NCBI GenBank assembly: GCA_029249445.1
Contig: JAQWHI010000018.1
Coordinates: 310,001 to 374,000, forward strand
Reading direction: 5' to 3'
DNA: 64,000 nt
Source: Crocinitomicaceae bacterium
Lineage (GTDB): Bacteria; Bacteroidota; Bacteroidia; Flavobacteriales_D; Crocinitomicaceae
Shown: piece after piece, positions 46,742-54,938 of the stretch
How the letters are laid out: each line of letters starts with the position of its first letter
Position numbering within the stretch: the first letter of the stretch is position 1
Translations under genes and position numbers: made by a program
Notes under the pieces: model-generated
The model's database searches: none
What the model was told of the DNA's origin: nothing
Seen by the model: only the letters and a program-made list of their open reading frames with translations

Positions 46742-47422
46742 CTAATTGTCACTCTCCGATGTGAATAAGAATTTATTAGGAGAAATCAGATTTGACTTTA
46801 CCGCATACATTACGATACCTGCAGTATTCTTTACACCTAGTTTCGACATGATGTTCTTACGGTGTGTATTGATTGTGTGGGCGCTTAAAAATAATTTTTC
46901 GGCAATCTGAGTATTGGTATACCCCTCAGCGATAAAAGTTATTATCTCTCCTTCGCGCTTTGAAATTACCACAGCCTCGCATGAAAAGGCATCAATGTCT
47001 ATGTCCTCGACATCTAGATTTGCCTCACTTATTGTTTCAAGGATTTGACCACAAAAAAACATATTTCCATTTTTTGTCTCGTTTACTGCCTCGATAATTT
47101 CTGGAAACGAACAGTCTTTTTTGACATAGCTGGTGATACCAGAACGAAGCGCATCAACCAAAACCTGAGCCGACTGATCCGGAGTAACAGCAAGTATACC
47201 AACGTTCGGAAAATTTCTTTTAATCTGAGAAAGGTCATTAATGTCAAAACCACTTGAGGTGAAATCAATGATTACAACATCAACATCAAAAGCCCCCAAT
47301 AACTCCAATAGTTCACATGAACGATTGGCTTCTCCAACAATCGTTATTTGTAATTCAGTATTCAATAGAACACGTAATCCAAGTCGAATCAATTCATTAC
47401 TATCTGCTATGGCTATTTTCAC
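46742..47422 (-). CDS. NarL/LuxR-family response regulator, orphan
   Basis: A 226-aa regulator. The receiver domain (1-120) has Asp7 and phospho-acceptor candidate Asp53 (IIDFTSSG) with Lys104 or 105 in SYVKKD, but the second acidic-pocket position is Ser8 instead of Asp/Glu. The LuxR-type HTH (about 155-215) is clear: SKREGEIITFIAEGYTNTQI and THRKNIMSKLGVKN. No histidine kinase is adjacent. The output targets are unknown. It has a good -7 element upstream. Confidence 0.9.
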   Translation of the reverse strand: MKIAIADSNELIRLGLRVLLNTELQITIVGEANRSCELLELLGAFDVDVVIIDFTSSGFDINDLSQIKRNFPNVGILAVTPDQSAQVLVDALRSGITSYVKKDCSFPEIIEAVNETKNGNMFFCGQILETISEANLDVEDIDIDAFSCEAVVISKREGEIITFIAEGYTNTQIAEKLFLSAHTINTHRKNIMSKLGVKNTAGIVMYAVKSNLISPNKFLFTSESDN

Positions 47423-47445
47423 TATTTAGAATAATTATAGATAAG

Positions 47446-47453
47446 CAAATATA
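47446..47453 (-). promoter_or_regulatory. -7 element for the NarL-type regulator
   Basis: TATATTTG on the minus strand, an exact TAnnTTTG, 23 bp before the ATG. No TTG at the expected distance, which might indicate an activator-dependent promoter. Confidence 0.45.
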
Positions 47454-47519
47454 GTACAATCTCACCAGAGCGATTAAAAAATAGGATAAAATAAAAAAGT
47501 AGTTATGAACAGGGCAAAG

Positions 47520-48590
47520 TTAAAACTTCAGTAACCAGTTTAATTCATCTTCAACCTTACCTGATTTTAGGTCCGTTAAGTAGGTTTTGATTTTGTTCGA
47601 AAGTGTTCTAGAAGTCACATCAGGGAGTTCAAATAATTCCTCGCGAAAACCAATTTTGGCAACTTGAGCAATTGTAGCGGCTGTCCCTGCACCAAATGCA
47701 TCAGTTACTCTCCCCTCCCGCAATGCAGTTACCACTTCCTCGACTGTAACACGTCTTTCTTCAACTTCTACACCCCAATGTCTCGCAATATCTACCACAG
47801 CTCGCTTGGTAACTCCTCGTAAGATCGTATCCATATCCTCAGATGGGGTTACTAGTTTTCCATCAATTTCAAAAACTATATTCATAGTTCCAGACTCTTC
47901 GATGTACTTGTGCTCAGCAGCATCTGTCCAAATCAACTGGTGGAAACCTTGTTCCTGCGCCAGTTTTGCTGGATAAAGGGAAGCCGCATAATTTCCAGCT
48001 GTTTTTGCGCGACCAACGCCACCTTGAGCTGCTCTTGTGTAATATTCTTCAATTTTCACATTGACCGGCTGAGAATAATATGCACCCACTGGGCAAGTGA
48101 AGATGATAAACTTGTAAGTATCAGAGGGCTTAATTCCTATAAAGTCATCAGTCGCAAACATGAAAGGTCGAATGTAAAGGGAATGTCCCTCTTTACTCGG
48201 GACCCATTCACGGTCGATATCTACAATCTTCTGAATTAATTGAATGAAAGTCGATTCCGGTATTTGAGGCATACAAATTCGTTTACATGATTCTGTAAAA
48301 CGTTTGGCATTCATTTCAGGACGAAAAATCAGAACCTCATTGTTTTCGTTCTTATTTGCTTTCATTCCCTCAAATATGGATTGACCATAGTGTATTGCTG
48401 AAGTTGCTGGATGCATTGATAATGACTCAAAAGGAACGATTTCTGGATCGTGCCAGACACCATCTTTGTAGTCCATAACAAGCATGTGGTCTGAAAAAAC
48501 TTTACCGAAAGGCAAGTTATCCCAATCGACATCTGTTATTCTTGAACGTTCGACTTTGTTGACTTTTATTGAAATCGTATCTTTGATCAT
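47520..48590 (-). CDS. ilvE: Branched-chain amino acid aminotransferase
   Basis: A 356-aa class IV (fold IV) PLP aminotransferase. The Schiff-base Lys196 is in GVGRAKTAGNYAASL, with IHYGQSIFEGMKA and EESGTMNIVFEIDG for the cofactor and substrate loops; the long form with VTDAFGAGTAATIAQV near the end is the eukaryote-like BCAT branch. It interconverts Leu/Ile/Val and their 2-oxoacids. It is monocistronic with a consensus promoter. Confidence 0.95.
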   Translation of the reverse strand: MIKDTISIKVNKVERSRITDVDWDNLPFGKVFSDHMLVMDYKDGVWHDPEIVPFESLSMHPATSAIHYGQSIFEGMKANKNENNEVLIFRPEMNAKRFTESCKRICMPQIPESTFIQLIQKIVDIDREWVPSKEGHSLYIRPFMFATDDFIGIKPSDTYKFIIFTCPVGAYYSQPVNVKIEEYYTRAAQGGVGRAKTAGNYAASLYPAKLAQEQGFHQLIWTDAAEHKYIEESGTMNIVFEIDGKLVTPSEDMDTILRGVTKRAVVDIARHWGVEVEERRVTVEEVVTALREGRVTDAFGAGTAATIAQVAKIGFREELFELPDVTSRTLSNKIKTYLTDLKSGKVEDELNWLLKF

Positions 48591-48608
48591 TTACCGGATT
48601 CTGTGGCG

Positions 48609-48639
48609 CAAAGATACTGAGATTCTCGTATTTATCAAA
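48609..48639 (-). promoter_or_regulatory. Consensus promoter for ilvE
   Basis: Minus strand: TTTG at 48639-48636, exactly 19 bp, TATCTTTG at 48616-48609. This is a full match to the Bacteroidota consensus and the best promoter in the window. Confidence 0.8.
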
Positions 48640-48697
48640 TCACACACCACAAATTCGCCGAATAATTATTTAAGAATTTTGATCTTTAGAGAAATAA

Positions 48698-50566
48698 TTG
48701 AATAAAAGTAGAGAAATATTGAAGCAATTTTGGGGGTTTAATTCGTTTAGACCTCTTCAAGAAGACATTGTTGATAGTGTAATCTATGGTCATGATACAC
48801 TTGCCATTCTCCCTACTGGTGGCGGTAAATCAATTTGTTTTCAAGTTCCGGGCACTGCACTCGAAGGTGTCACAATTGTCATCTCTCCACTAATTGCTCT
48901 GATGCAAGATCAGGTAAACAATTTGGAAAAGAGAGGTATTCGTGCAAGTCTAATAACAAGTTCGATGTCGTACAGAGAAATTGACATTGCATTAGATAAT
49001 GCTCGATTTGGAAACACCAAATTTCTCTATACGTCACCAGAGCGCTTAAAATCAGAACTTTTTAAAGAGCGATTCAAGCGAATGAATGTTGGCCTAATTG
49101 CCATTGATGAAGCCCATTGCATCTCTGAATGGGGACATGATTTCAGACCAGCATACAGAGAAATTTCAGCAATACGGCAATACCATCCCGAAACACCTAT
49201 TATTGCACTTACAGCCTCGGCTACGTCAAAAGTTCAAGCAGATATTGTTGAACAATTGAAGTTAAAGCATCCGAAAAAATACATTGGGACACTCAAAAGA
49301 GAAAACCTGCACTATGCAGTGCGGGAATCAAAAAATAAAATCTCAGCAATTACCGAATATTGTTCTCTTCACAAACTCCAATCCGGAATTGTTTACTGCC
49401 AAACCAGAAGAAGTGTTAAGCAACTTGCTGCTCACCTTCGAGCCAATGGAGTTTCTGCTGGCGTTTATCATGGAGGACTCAGTTCTGATGATCGAAAATT
49501 CATGCTTGAGAGCTGGATGAGTGAAACAATCAAAGTAATGGTTGCAACCAACGCTTTTGGAATGGGAATTGATAAGCCAAATGTGAGATTTGTCCTGCAC
49601 TTTGAAGTCCCATCAAACATTGAAGCCTATTACCAGGAATCAGGAAGAGCTGGAAGAGATGAAAAAGAGGCCAATGCAATTGTATATTGGGAGAAAGATG
49701 ATTTAAACAAATTGAATGAGCAACTCGAAAAACGTTATCCAGAGAAAGAAAGAATCAAATCAATTTACAATTCGATTTCAAATTTTCTATCTGTTGCCGT
49801 AGGTTCAGGAAAAGATGAAACCTATCCATTTGACATTCAAAACTTCTCAAATTCCTTTGGAATTGGAATTCAAGAAACTTTTTATGCGCTCAAAATTCTT
49901 CACTTAAACGGATCAATATATTTTTCAGAAAGTAATTTTCACCCTACGCGATTAAAAATTGTGATTGGAAATGAGGCATTGTATAAGTTTCAAGTATCAC
50001 ATACAACCATGGCACCGCTTATAACGCTTATTTCCAGAAGCTATCCAGGAATTTTTGATCGTTTCATACCAATTGATGAGGAAGAATTGCGCAAACGACT
50101 CAAGATTACAAAAATTCAACTCCGAGAAAAGTTAGAATTTCTCGAACAATACGGAGCCATTGACATCAGCTATCAATCACATCTTCCGCTTATTACATAC
50201 CTACATGAGCGTTTGGCCGACTCCCATCTTAGAATTAATTCTACAATTCACTCAAATCGTGAAAAAGTTGAAAAAGAGAAACTTAGAGCTATGACCAATT
50301 TCATTACATCTACCGATTGCAGAAATGTGCTCATCTCAAATTATTTCAATTCCAAAATTGAACCCTGCGGACATTGCGATAACTGCAATCAAAAAAAAGG
50401 AGTCGAAAAGGGAATTGTAGAAGCAATTTTAAATAACCTTCCTTCAAGCATTAATGAATTGGAATTAAAATTGCCCTATCCGCGAACCGAAATTGAGAAG
50501 ATCATTCGAGAGATGATGCATGAAGGAGTGATAACCTACCATGATTCACGGTACTTCATCGCTTAA
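48698..50566 (+). CDS. recQ: RecQ-family ATP-dependent DNA helicase
   Basis: A 622-aa SF2 helicase. Motif I is LPTGGGKS (Lys44), motif II IDEAHCISEWGHDFR (DEAH 137-140), and motif VI QESGRAGRDE. The RQC zinc site is Cys541, 557, 560 and 563, followed by a winged-helix-type C-terminus without an HRDC domain. The start is TTG at 48698; the preceding codon is a stop and no ATG occurs before motif I. It unwinds recombination and replication intermediates. The shorter HRDC-less form is common in Bacteroidota as a second RecQ. Confidence 0.92.
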   Translation: MNKSREILKQFWGFNSFRPLQEDIVDSVIYGHDTLAILPTGGGKSICFQVPGTALEGVTIVISPLIALMQDQVNNLEKRGIRASLITSSMSYREIDIALDNARFGNTKFLYTSPERLKSELFKERFKRMNVGLIAIDEAHCISEWGHDFRPAYREISAIRQYHPETPIIALTASATSKVQADIVEQLKLKHPKKYIGTLKRENLHYAVRESKNKISAITEYCSLHKLQSGIVYCQTRRSVKQLAAHLRANGVSAGVYHGGLSSDDRKFMLESWMSETIKVMVATNAFGMGIDKPNVRFVLHFEVPSNIEAYYQESGRAGRDEKEANAIVYWEKDDLNKLNEQLEKRYPEKERIKSIYNSISNFLSVAVGSGKDETYPFDIQNFSNSFGIGIQETFYALKILHLNGSIYFSESNFHPTRLKIVIGNEALYKFQVSHTTMAPLITLISRSYPGIFDRFIPIDEEELRKRLKITKIQLREKLEFLEQYGAIDISYQSHLPLITYLHERLADSHLRINSTIHSNREKVEKEKLRAMTNFITSTDCRNVLISNYFNSKIEPCGHCDNCNQKKGVEKGIVEAILNNLPSSINELELKLPYPRTEIEKIIREMMHEGVITYHDSRYFIA

Positions 50567-50592
50567 TTAACTTGAAAACTATCGTAAGTGTA

Positions 50593-51393
50593 TTAATTTT
50601 TGACCAAACGCTTCAATTCGAACACCTCTTTCTGTAAACTTTTAAGTGACTGTGATAAGTCATTATCGTCCATTCGTACTTCTGGTAACTCAGGTGATAT
50701 ATAATTGACAAATTTCCAAATCTCCAGAATCTCATTGGCATGCACAGTGTATGGCTCATAAAATGGATTGGTTGAACACAATTGAAACGATTGTTCTGAA
50801 CTCATCAAATTGTGAACAACTTTGAATACGATACCATCATCTTTAGTAACAACTATACAAGGTGTACCATTTCGAATAGACATCCAATTCTGTATAAATT
50901 CGGCAACAACAAATGACCCCTCAACAACCGGTGGCATTGAATCTCCTTTTATAGGGAACGACCTATACTTTCGATCTCTCGAGAGAAATGGTAGATGGAA
51001 GGTCGGCAATACTTTCAAATAATCGGGATCTGCATATCCAGCGGTATAACCAGCACTTGCTTTATGAGGAATTAACTCAATGATATCTTCATTTTCAGAA
51101 TCAACCATAGCTGTTAAAACGCGTAACTTCTGCCCTTTTACGTCCGTGACTAATCCTTGATCAATTTTTTTCCAATCACTTTCTTTAAATGAACTCAGAT
51201 CTTTTTTAACCAAATCATCAATTGTAACCTTAAAATAATTGCTGAATAAAATCAAACTCTCAAGATTGGGTTGAGCCACATTATTTTCGTACCCAGAGTA
51301 CGAACTTCTTGTTAAGTTCAATTCTTGAGCAACTTCCTCCTGCGACTTCTTGATTCGATTGCGGAGCAATTTTAGATTCTTACCAATTTCCAT
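50593..51393 (-). CDS. XRE-family repressor with S24 (LexA-like) peptidase domain
   Basis: A 266-aa regulator: Cro/C1-type HTH at 5-62 (KSQEEVAQELNLTRSSYSGYEN), then a linker with ASAGYTAGY (112-120), whose Ala114-Gly115 is a candidate self-cleavage site. The S24 domain (about 140-235) has catalytic Ser152 in KGDSMPP and Lys191 in IVFKVV. The residues needed for RecA-stimulated autocleavage therefore seem to be present. It is encoded next to recQ (convergent) with no phage genes nearby, so it may be a chromosomal stress regulator rather than a prophage repressor. Confidence 0.9.
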   Translation of the reverse strand: MEIGKNLKLLRNRIKKSQEEVAQELNLTRSSYSGYENNVAQPNLESLILFSNYFKVTIDDLVKKDLSSFKESDWKKIDQGLVTDVKGQKLRVLTAMVDSENEDIIELIPHKASAGYTAGYADPDYLKVLPTFHLPFLSRDRKYRSFPIKGDSMPPVVEGSFVVAEFIQNWMSIRNGTPCIVVTKDDGIVFKVVHNLMSSEQSFQLCSTNPFYEPYTVHANEILEIWKFVNYISPELPEVRMDDNDLSQSLKSLQKEVFELKRLVKN

Positions 51394-51417
51394 TTTACTT
51401 CGATTTTTATATCGTCA

Positions 51418-51447
51418 TAAAATTAGTAATTCTTAGATATTAATCAA
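51418..51447 (-). promoter_or_regulatory. Promoter for the XRE/S24 gene
   Basis: Minus strand: TTG at 51447-51445, exactly 19 bp, TAATTTTA at 51425-51418 (last G of TAnnTTTG replaced by A). The leader is about 20 nt. Confidence 0.55.
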
Positions 51448-51466
51448 GTTTTTGTCGAAATTTTAA

Positions 51467-52333
51467 TCACTTTAACTGAATCGGATATTCTCGATATTTA
51501 GAATATACAGCGGTAGACGCTGCTCCCAAGAAAATAATCTGTGAGGAATAATAAACCCAAACCATTATCACAATGAAGCTTCCTGCAACGCCACCACTAG
51601 AAGCAAAAAAGTAATTGGTCAGGTAATATTTTATCAAAAATTGCCCCAAAAACAACAAAAAACCTGTTAAGACACCTCCTTTAAGTGCCATTTCCCAACG
51701 GACAGTGCCATCATTGAGATATTTAAGCACCAGACAAAAAATGATACAATTCATAACAAGAGGAAGTCCGTATATCCCAACAATGGTTATCATCCAACCT
51801 AAAAGCTTAAAATCCTCAATCAATGTAGTACCAATTGATAAAAAAACAGTTTCAGCAAAGTATAATGAAATAACAAAAACGGTAATCCCAGCAATAAATA
51901 TCATTGAACTCAATCGTGAGAGCAGGTTGCGTACAATTTTATTATTATTTTCTCCACTATTGGATGTCAAACCATAAAACGTATTTATACTACCTTTCAA
52001 AGAATTCAGGATAGCTGTGCACGAGAAAATTAAGGCAATTACTCCAAGAAATTGCATCATTGGGCTTCCAGCACCAAGATCAACTTGATCTAAAAAATTC
52101 ATTATACCTCCAATGTCTTTCAATCCGATCTGATCTTTCAGAACGGAAGCGATAATGTCTAACATTGTATCATGTCCTACAATCACTCCAAAAAATGAAA
52201 TACTCAAATACAACAATGGAACAAGAGCGATTAAAGCATAATAAGAAAGAGCTGCGCCATGTTGAAACGGATTGTTTCTTGAATACTCATTATACGTTGA
52301 ACGCAGCATCTTTTTCCAGCCTGATGTTTTCAT
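51467..52333 (-). CDS. YihY/BrkB family membrane protein
   Basis: A 288-aa inner-membrane protein with six helices. The N-terminal FQHGAALSYYALIALVPLLYLSISFFG and the later GLTSNSGENN, VRWEMALKGG and GGVAGSFIVIMVWVYYSSQIIFLGA blocks are diagnostic. The family has been misnamed ribonuclease BN; the transport or structural function is not known. Its ATG overlaps the ABC ATPase stop by 4 bp (ATGA), so it is co-translated with it. Confidence 0.9.
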   Translation of the reverse strand: MKTSGWKKMLRSTYNEYSRNNPFQHGAALSYYALIALVPLLYLSISFFGVIVGHDTMLDIIASVLKDQIGLKDIGGIMNFLDQVDLGAGSPMMQFLGVIALIFSCTAILNSLKGSINTFYGLTSNSGENNNKIVRNLLSRLSSMIFIAGITVFVISLYFAETVFLSIGTTLIEDFKLLGWMITIVGIYGLPLVMNCIIFCLVLKYLNDGTVRWEMALKGGVLTGFLLFLGQFLIKYYLTNYFFASSGGVAGSFIVIMVWVYYSSQIIFLGAASTAVYSKYREYPIQLK

Positions 52334-53244
52334 TTTTTTGCAATTGATATTGATGTTAAGCGAGATAAAATTTTATCTGAAGTTAATACAACATCTTCAC
52401 CTTTCCTTGTTTTGAAATAATTAAAAATAATGAAACCAGTATCTATTGATCGTACATAATTTAACAAAAGTGACTTACCATCTTTATATTCTAAAGGACG
52501 AAATAGTATGACTTCTCCATTAATATTCACTTGGTTTATCACACCCATTAATTGGGCCTGCTCAATGGTATTTGGATGATAAAAAACATTGTTCAGTGAA
52601 TCAATTCGCTTAACTCCTTTCGCATCGAGATGAATTACACGTTTTACAAACCCCATAATTTCAGAGCCATCATGAGAAACCAATACAATTGATGTACCAC
52701 GGATCTCATTTAACTTAAGTAGATAGTTACTAATCTTTAATCGAAGTCGTTGATCAATATGAACAAAAGGTTCATCTAAAAGTAAAACTCTTGGCTCGCA
52801 TGCCAGAGCGCGTGCAAGAGCAAGTCGCTGTTGCTCACCACCAGATAACACAAGAGCCTTTCGGTCTCTTAAATGATTTAATTCTACAAGACCTAATAAT
52901 TCCTCAACCAACTGAACTTGATCTTCTTTGTGCAAATTCAAGATCTTTTCTCGAACATTCTCCTCAACAGTATGGTATGGGTCCAAGCCAAAATCTTGAT
53001 GAACCAACTGAATATCTTTATGACCTGGTATAAGCTTAATAGAAGGTCCTAGGATACGCTCTTTGTCAAAAAAAACAGTCCCTTCTGATGCATCAAGTAA
53101 ACCAGAAATTATCTTTAGTAGCGTCGTCTTACCAATACCACTTGAGCCAATAATACCTATCAAATCTCCTTGAGAAATAGAAAAACTTATATTTCTCAGT
53201 ACCCACTGATCTCTTTTTAGACCTATATTCTCAAGCTGTATCAT
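52330..53244 (-). CDS. Orphan ABC transporter ATPase with C-terminal extension
   Basis: A 304-aa protein. The ATPase domain (1-215) has Walker A GSSGIGKT (33-40), Q-loop VHQDFG, signature LSGGE (133-137), Walker B LLLDEP (154-159) and His-switch LVSHDG. About 85 further residues form a TOBE-like or other beta-rich extension. No permease with a classical ABC fold is adjacent; the only membrane protein in the operon is the YihY-type protein. Its ATG overlaps the stop of the upstream unknown gene by one base. Confidence 0.87.
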   Translation of the reverse strand: MIQLENIGLKRDQWVLRNISFSISQGDLIGIIGSSGIGKTTLLKIISGLLDASEGTVFFDKERILGPSIKLIPGHKDIQLVHQDFGLDPYHTVEENVREKILNLHKEDQVQLVEELLGLVELNHLRDRKALVLSGGEQQRLALARALACEPRVLLLDEPFVHIDQRLRLKISNYLLKLNEIRGTSIVLVSHDGSEIMGFVKRVIHLDAKGVKRIDSLNNVFYHPNTIEQAQLMGVINQVNINGEVILFRPLEYKDGKSLLLNYVRSIDTGFIIFNYFKTRKGEDVVLTSDKILSRLTSISIAKK

Positions 53245-53672
53245 TAAAAAATGAGTTCCTTAGGAAATTCTTGTGCAGCGATATAAATCCCGGCAATTGG
53301 GTTAGCTAGAGGCTCATTGTCTTTAATGTATACGTTAAGCACAATGGTAGTTTTTAACTCCTCAATTTCATAATGTGACAATATACTCTCAGAGCAGGCT
53401 ATACGCGCTATTCGTTGATTCTTATTTACAATTTCGAACAAACGCATATCAGATACCTCATGATCAAATGGTGTTCCATCTGGCAGATCTCCCTGCAATG
53501 AATAATTCGCTTTTTCGATGACTTCAATATCTGATACCTCAGATGTAATTTCGAGTTCGTCTTCCCATTGAAACCTTCTATTCAACTCCGACTCTTCACC
53601 TTCAAAATGGGCATTGGCATGCTCAATTGAAAAGTGGTCATTTAATAAATAAAAGTGTACCCTACAATTCAT
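53244..53672 (-). CDS. Acidic protein of unknown function, first gene of the ABC-YihY operon
   Basis: I start it at the ATG at 53672 (142 aa), because a TAnnTTTG element at 53688-53695 would lie downstream of the alternative ATG at 53699. It has no signal or membrane segment. It is acidic and beta-rich (FEGEESELNRRFQWEDELEI region, then a C-terminal IAGIYIAAQEF), and I know no family. Co-transcription with an ABC ATPase and a YihY protein is the only functional hint. Confidence 0.72.
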   Translation of the reverse strand: MNCRVHFYLLNDHFSIEHANAHFEGEESELNRRFQWEDELEITSEVSDIEVIEKANYSLQGDLPDGTPFDHEVSDMRLFEIVNKNQRIARIACSESILSHYEIEELKTTIVLNVYIKDNEPLANPIAGIYIAAQEFPKELIF

Positions 53673-53687
53673 AGCTTCGATTTGGAA

Positions 53688-53695
53688 CAAAAATA
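53688..53695 (-). promoter_or_regulatory. -7 element for the unknown-ABC-YihY operon
   Basis: TATTTTTG on the minus strand, an exact TAnnTTTG. It sets the likely start codon of the first gene at 53672. Confidence 0.45.
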
Positions 53696-53738
53696 TCAAC
53701 TTTCTTCTGATTTATTCGGTTTAATGCCATTAGCCGTT

Positions 53739-53746
53739 TAAATTTG
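53739..53746 (+). promoter_or_regulatory. -7 element for the rlmI-like operon
   Basis: TAAATTTG, an exact TAnnTTTG, with TTCG rather than TTTG about 20 bp upstream. It lies 19 bp before the GTG start at 53766 and faces away from the divergent operon. Confidence 0.5.
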
Positions 53747-53765
53747 TTTTCAATAAGAGATAAGC

Positions 53766-54938
53766 GTGATAGAAAACCTACAAATACGAAAGAACAAGAC
53801 ACATTCAATAGATCGCAAGCACCCTTGGATATTTTCTGGCGCAATTGCATCAGAAGTAGAACATTTAAATGATGGCGACATTGTCAATGTCTGCGACCAC
53901 AAGAACAATACAATTGCGAAAGGACACTTCCAACATGCAACTATATCTGTTCGAATACTAACATTTTTAGACGAAGATATTGACCAAGCCTTTTTTGACC
54001 GGAAGATTGGAAATGCAATCAAGTCTAGACGAAAACAACAATTGTTTCGTGAAGACAACAATATCTGTCGGTTGGTTCATGGCGAAGGAGACGGGCTTCC
54101 AGGTCTCATAATCGATTTTTACAATGGAGTTGCTGTAATTCAATGCCACAGTATCGGCATGTATGCATCAATTGAACTGATCTCAAATGCGTTAAAAGCT
54201 TGGTTAAAAAAAGAACTTATTGCTGTCTATTCCAAATCTTCAGACACACTTCCTGAACGAGTAAATCCCTTAGACAAATACCTTTATGGCACATGTAAAA
54301 CACCTCATATTGCCATGGAAAATGGAGTAAAAATTAATATCGATTGGGTTACAGGACAAAAAACAGGTTTTTTCATAGACCAGCGAGAGAATCGTTTTCT
54401 ATTGGCCAAATACTCAAAAGGAAAAAAGATATTGAACACATTTTGCTATTCAGGCGGTTTTAGTCTTTTGGCACTGAAGAACGGTGCAGAACTTGTGCAC
54501 TCACTTGACAGCTCAAAGAAAGCAATTGCTTTGGTTGACGAAAATATTCAATTGAATAACTTTGGCGACAAGCACCAATCAATTGTTGCTGATGCAATGC
54601 ACTACATTAAAGATCTCCCAGAAGATTACGATGTCATTGTATTGGATCCCCCGGCTTTTGCCAAACACAGAAATAAGAGACATCAAGCAATTCAAGGGTA
54701 CAAACGATTAAATGCTCATACAATACGGCAAATTAAACCGGGTGGAATCATCTTCACCTTCTCTTGCTCTCAAGTTGTCGATAAAATTCTTTTTAACCAT
54801 ACAATTGCGGCAGCGGCAATCGAATCAGGTAGAAACGTTAGAATTTTAGAACAACTTCATCAACCTTCAGACCATCCGATAAGTTCCTTTCATCCAGAAG
54901 GTGAATACCTCAAAGGTCTCGTGATTCAAGTAGACTGA
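53766..54938 (+). CDS. rlmI: 23S rRNA cytosine methyltransferase, RlmI-like
   Basis: A 390-aa class I methyltransferase with an N-terminal PUA domain (residues 1-75, KHPWIFSGAI). A central RlmI/YccW segment follows (VTGQKTGFFIDQRENRF), then the SAM domain with ILNTFCYSGGFSLLAL and the catalytic region VLDPPAFAKH and FSCSQVV (Cys). Such enzymes make m5C in 23S rRNA. The start is GTG at 53766, agreeing with the family N-terminus and the -7 element just upstream. It is followed by MATE with a one-base overlap (TGATG). Confidence 0.88.
   Translation: MIENLQIRKNKTHSIDRKHPWIFSGAIASEVEHLNDGDIVNVCDHKNNTIAKGHFQHATISVRILTFLDEDIDQAFFDRKIGNAIKSRRKQQLFREDNNICRLVHGEGDGLPGLIIDFYNGVAVIQCHSIGMYASIELISNALKAWLKKELIAVYSKSSDTLPERVNPLDKYLYGTCKTPHIAMENGVKINIDWVTGQKTGFFIDQRENRFLLAKYSKGKKILNTFCYSGGFSLLALKNGAELVHSLDSSKKAIALVDENIQLNNFGDKHQSIVADAMHYIKDLPEDYDVIVLDPPAFAKHRNKRHQAIQGYKRLNAHTIRQIKPGGIIFTFSCSQVVDKILFNHTIAAAAIESGRNVRILEQLHQPSDHPISSFHPEGEYLKGLVIQVD

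Noticed and set aside
50593-51393. Prophage remnant around the XRE/S24 repressor
   Set aside because: No integrase, structural phage genes, att-like repeats or tRNA nearby; neighbours are recQ and a YihY operon.
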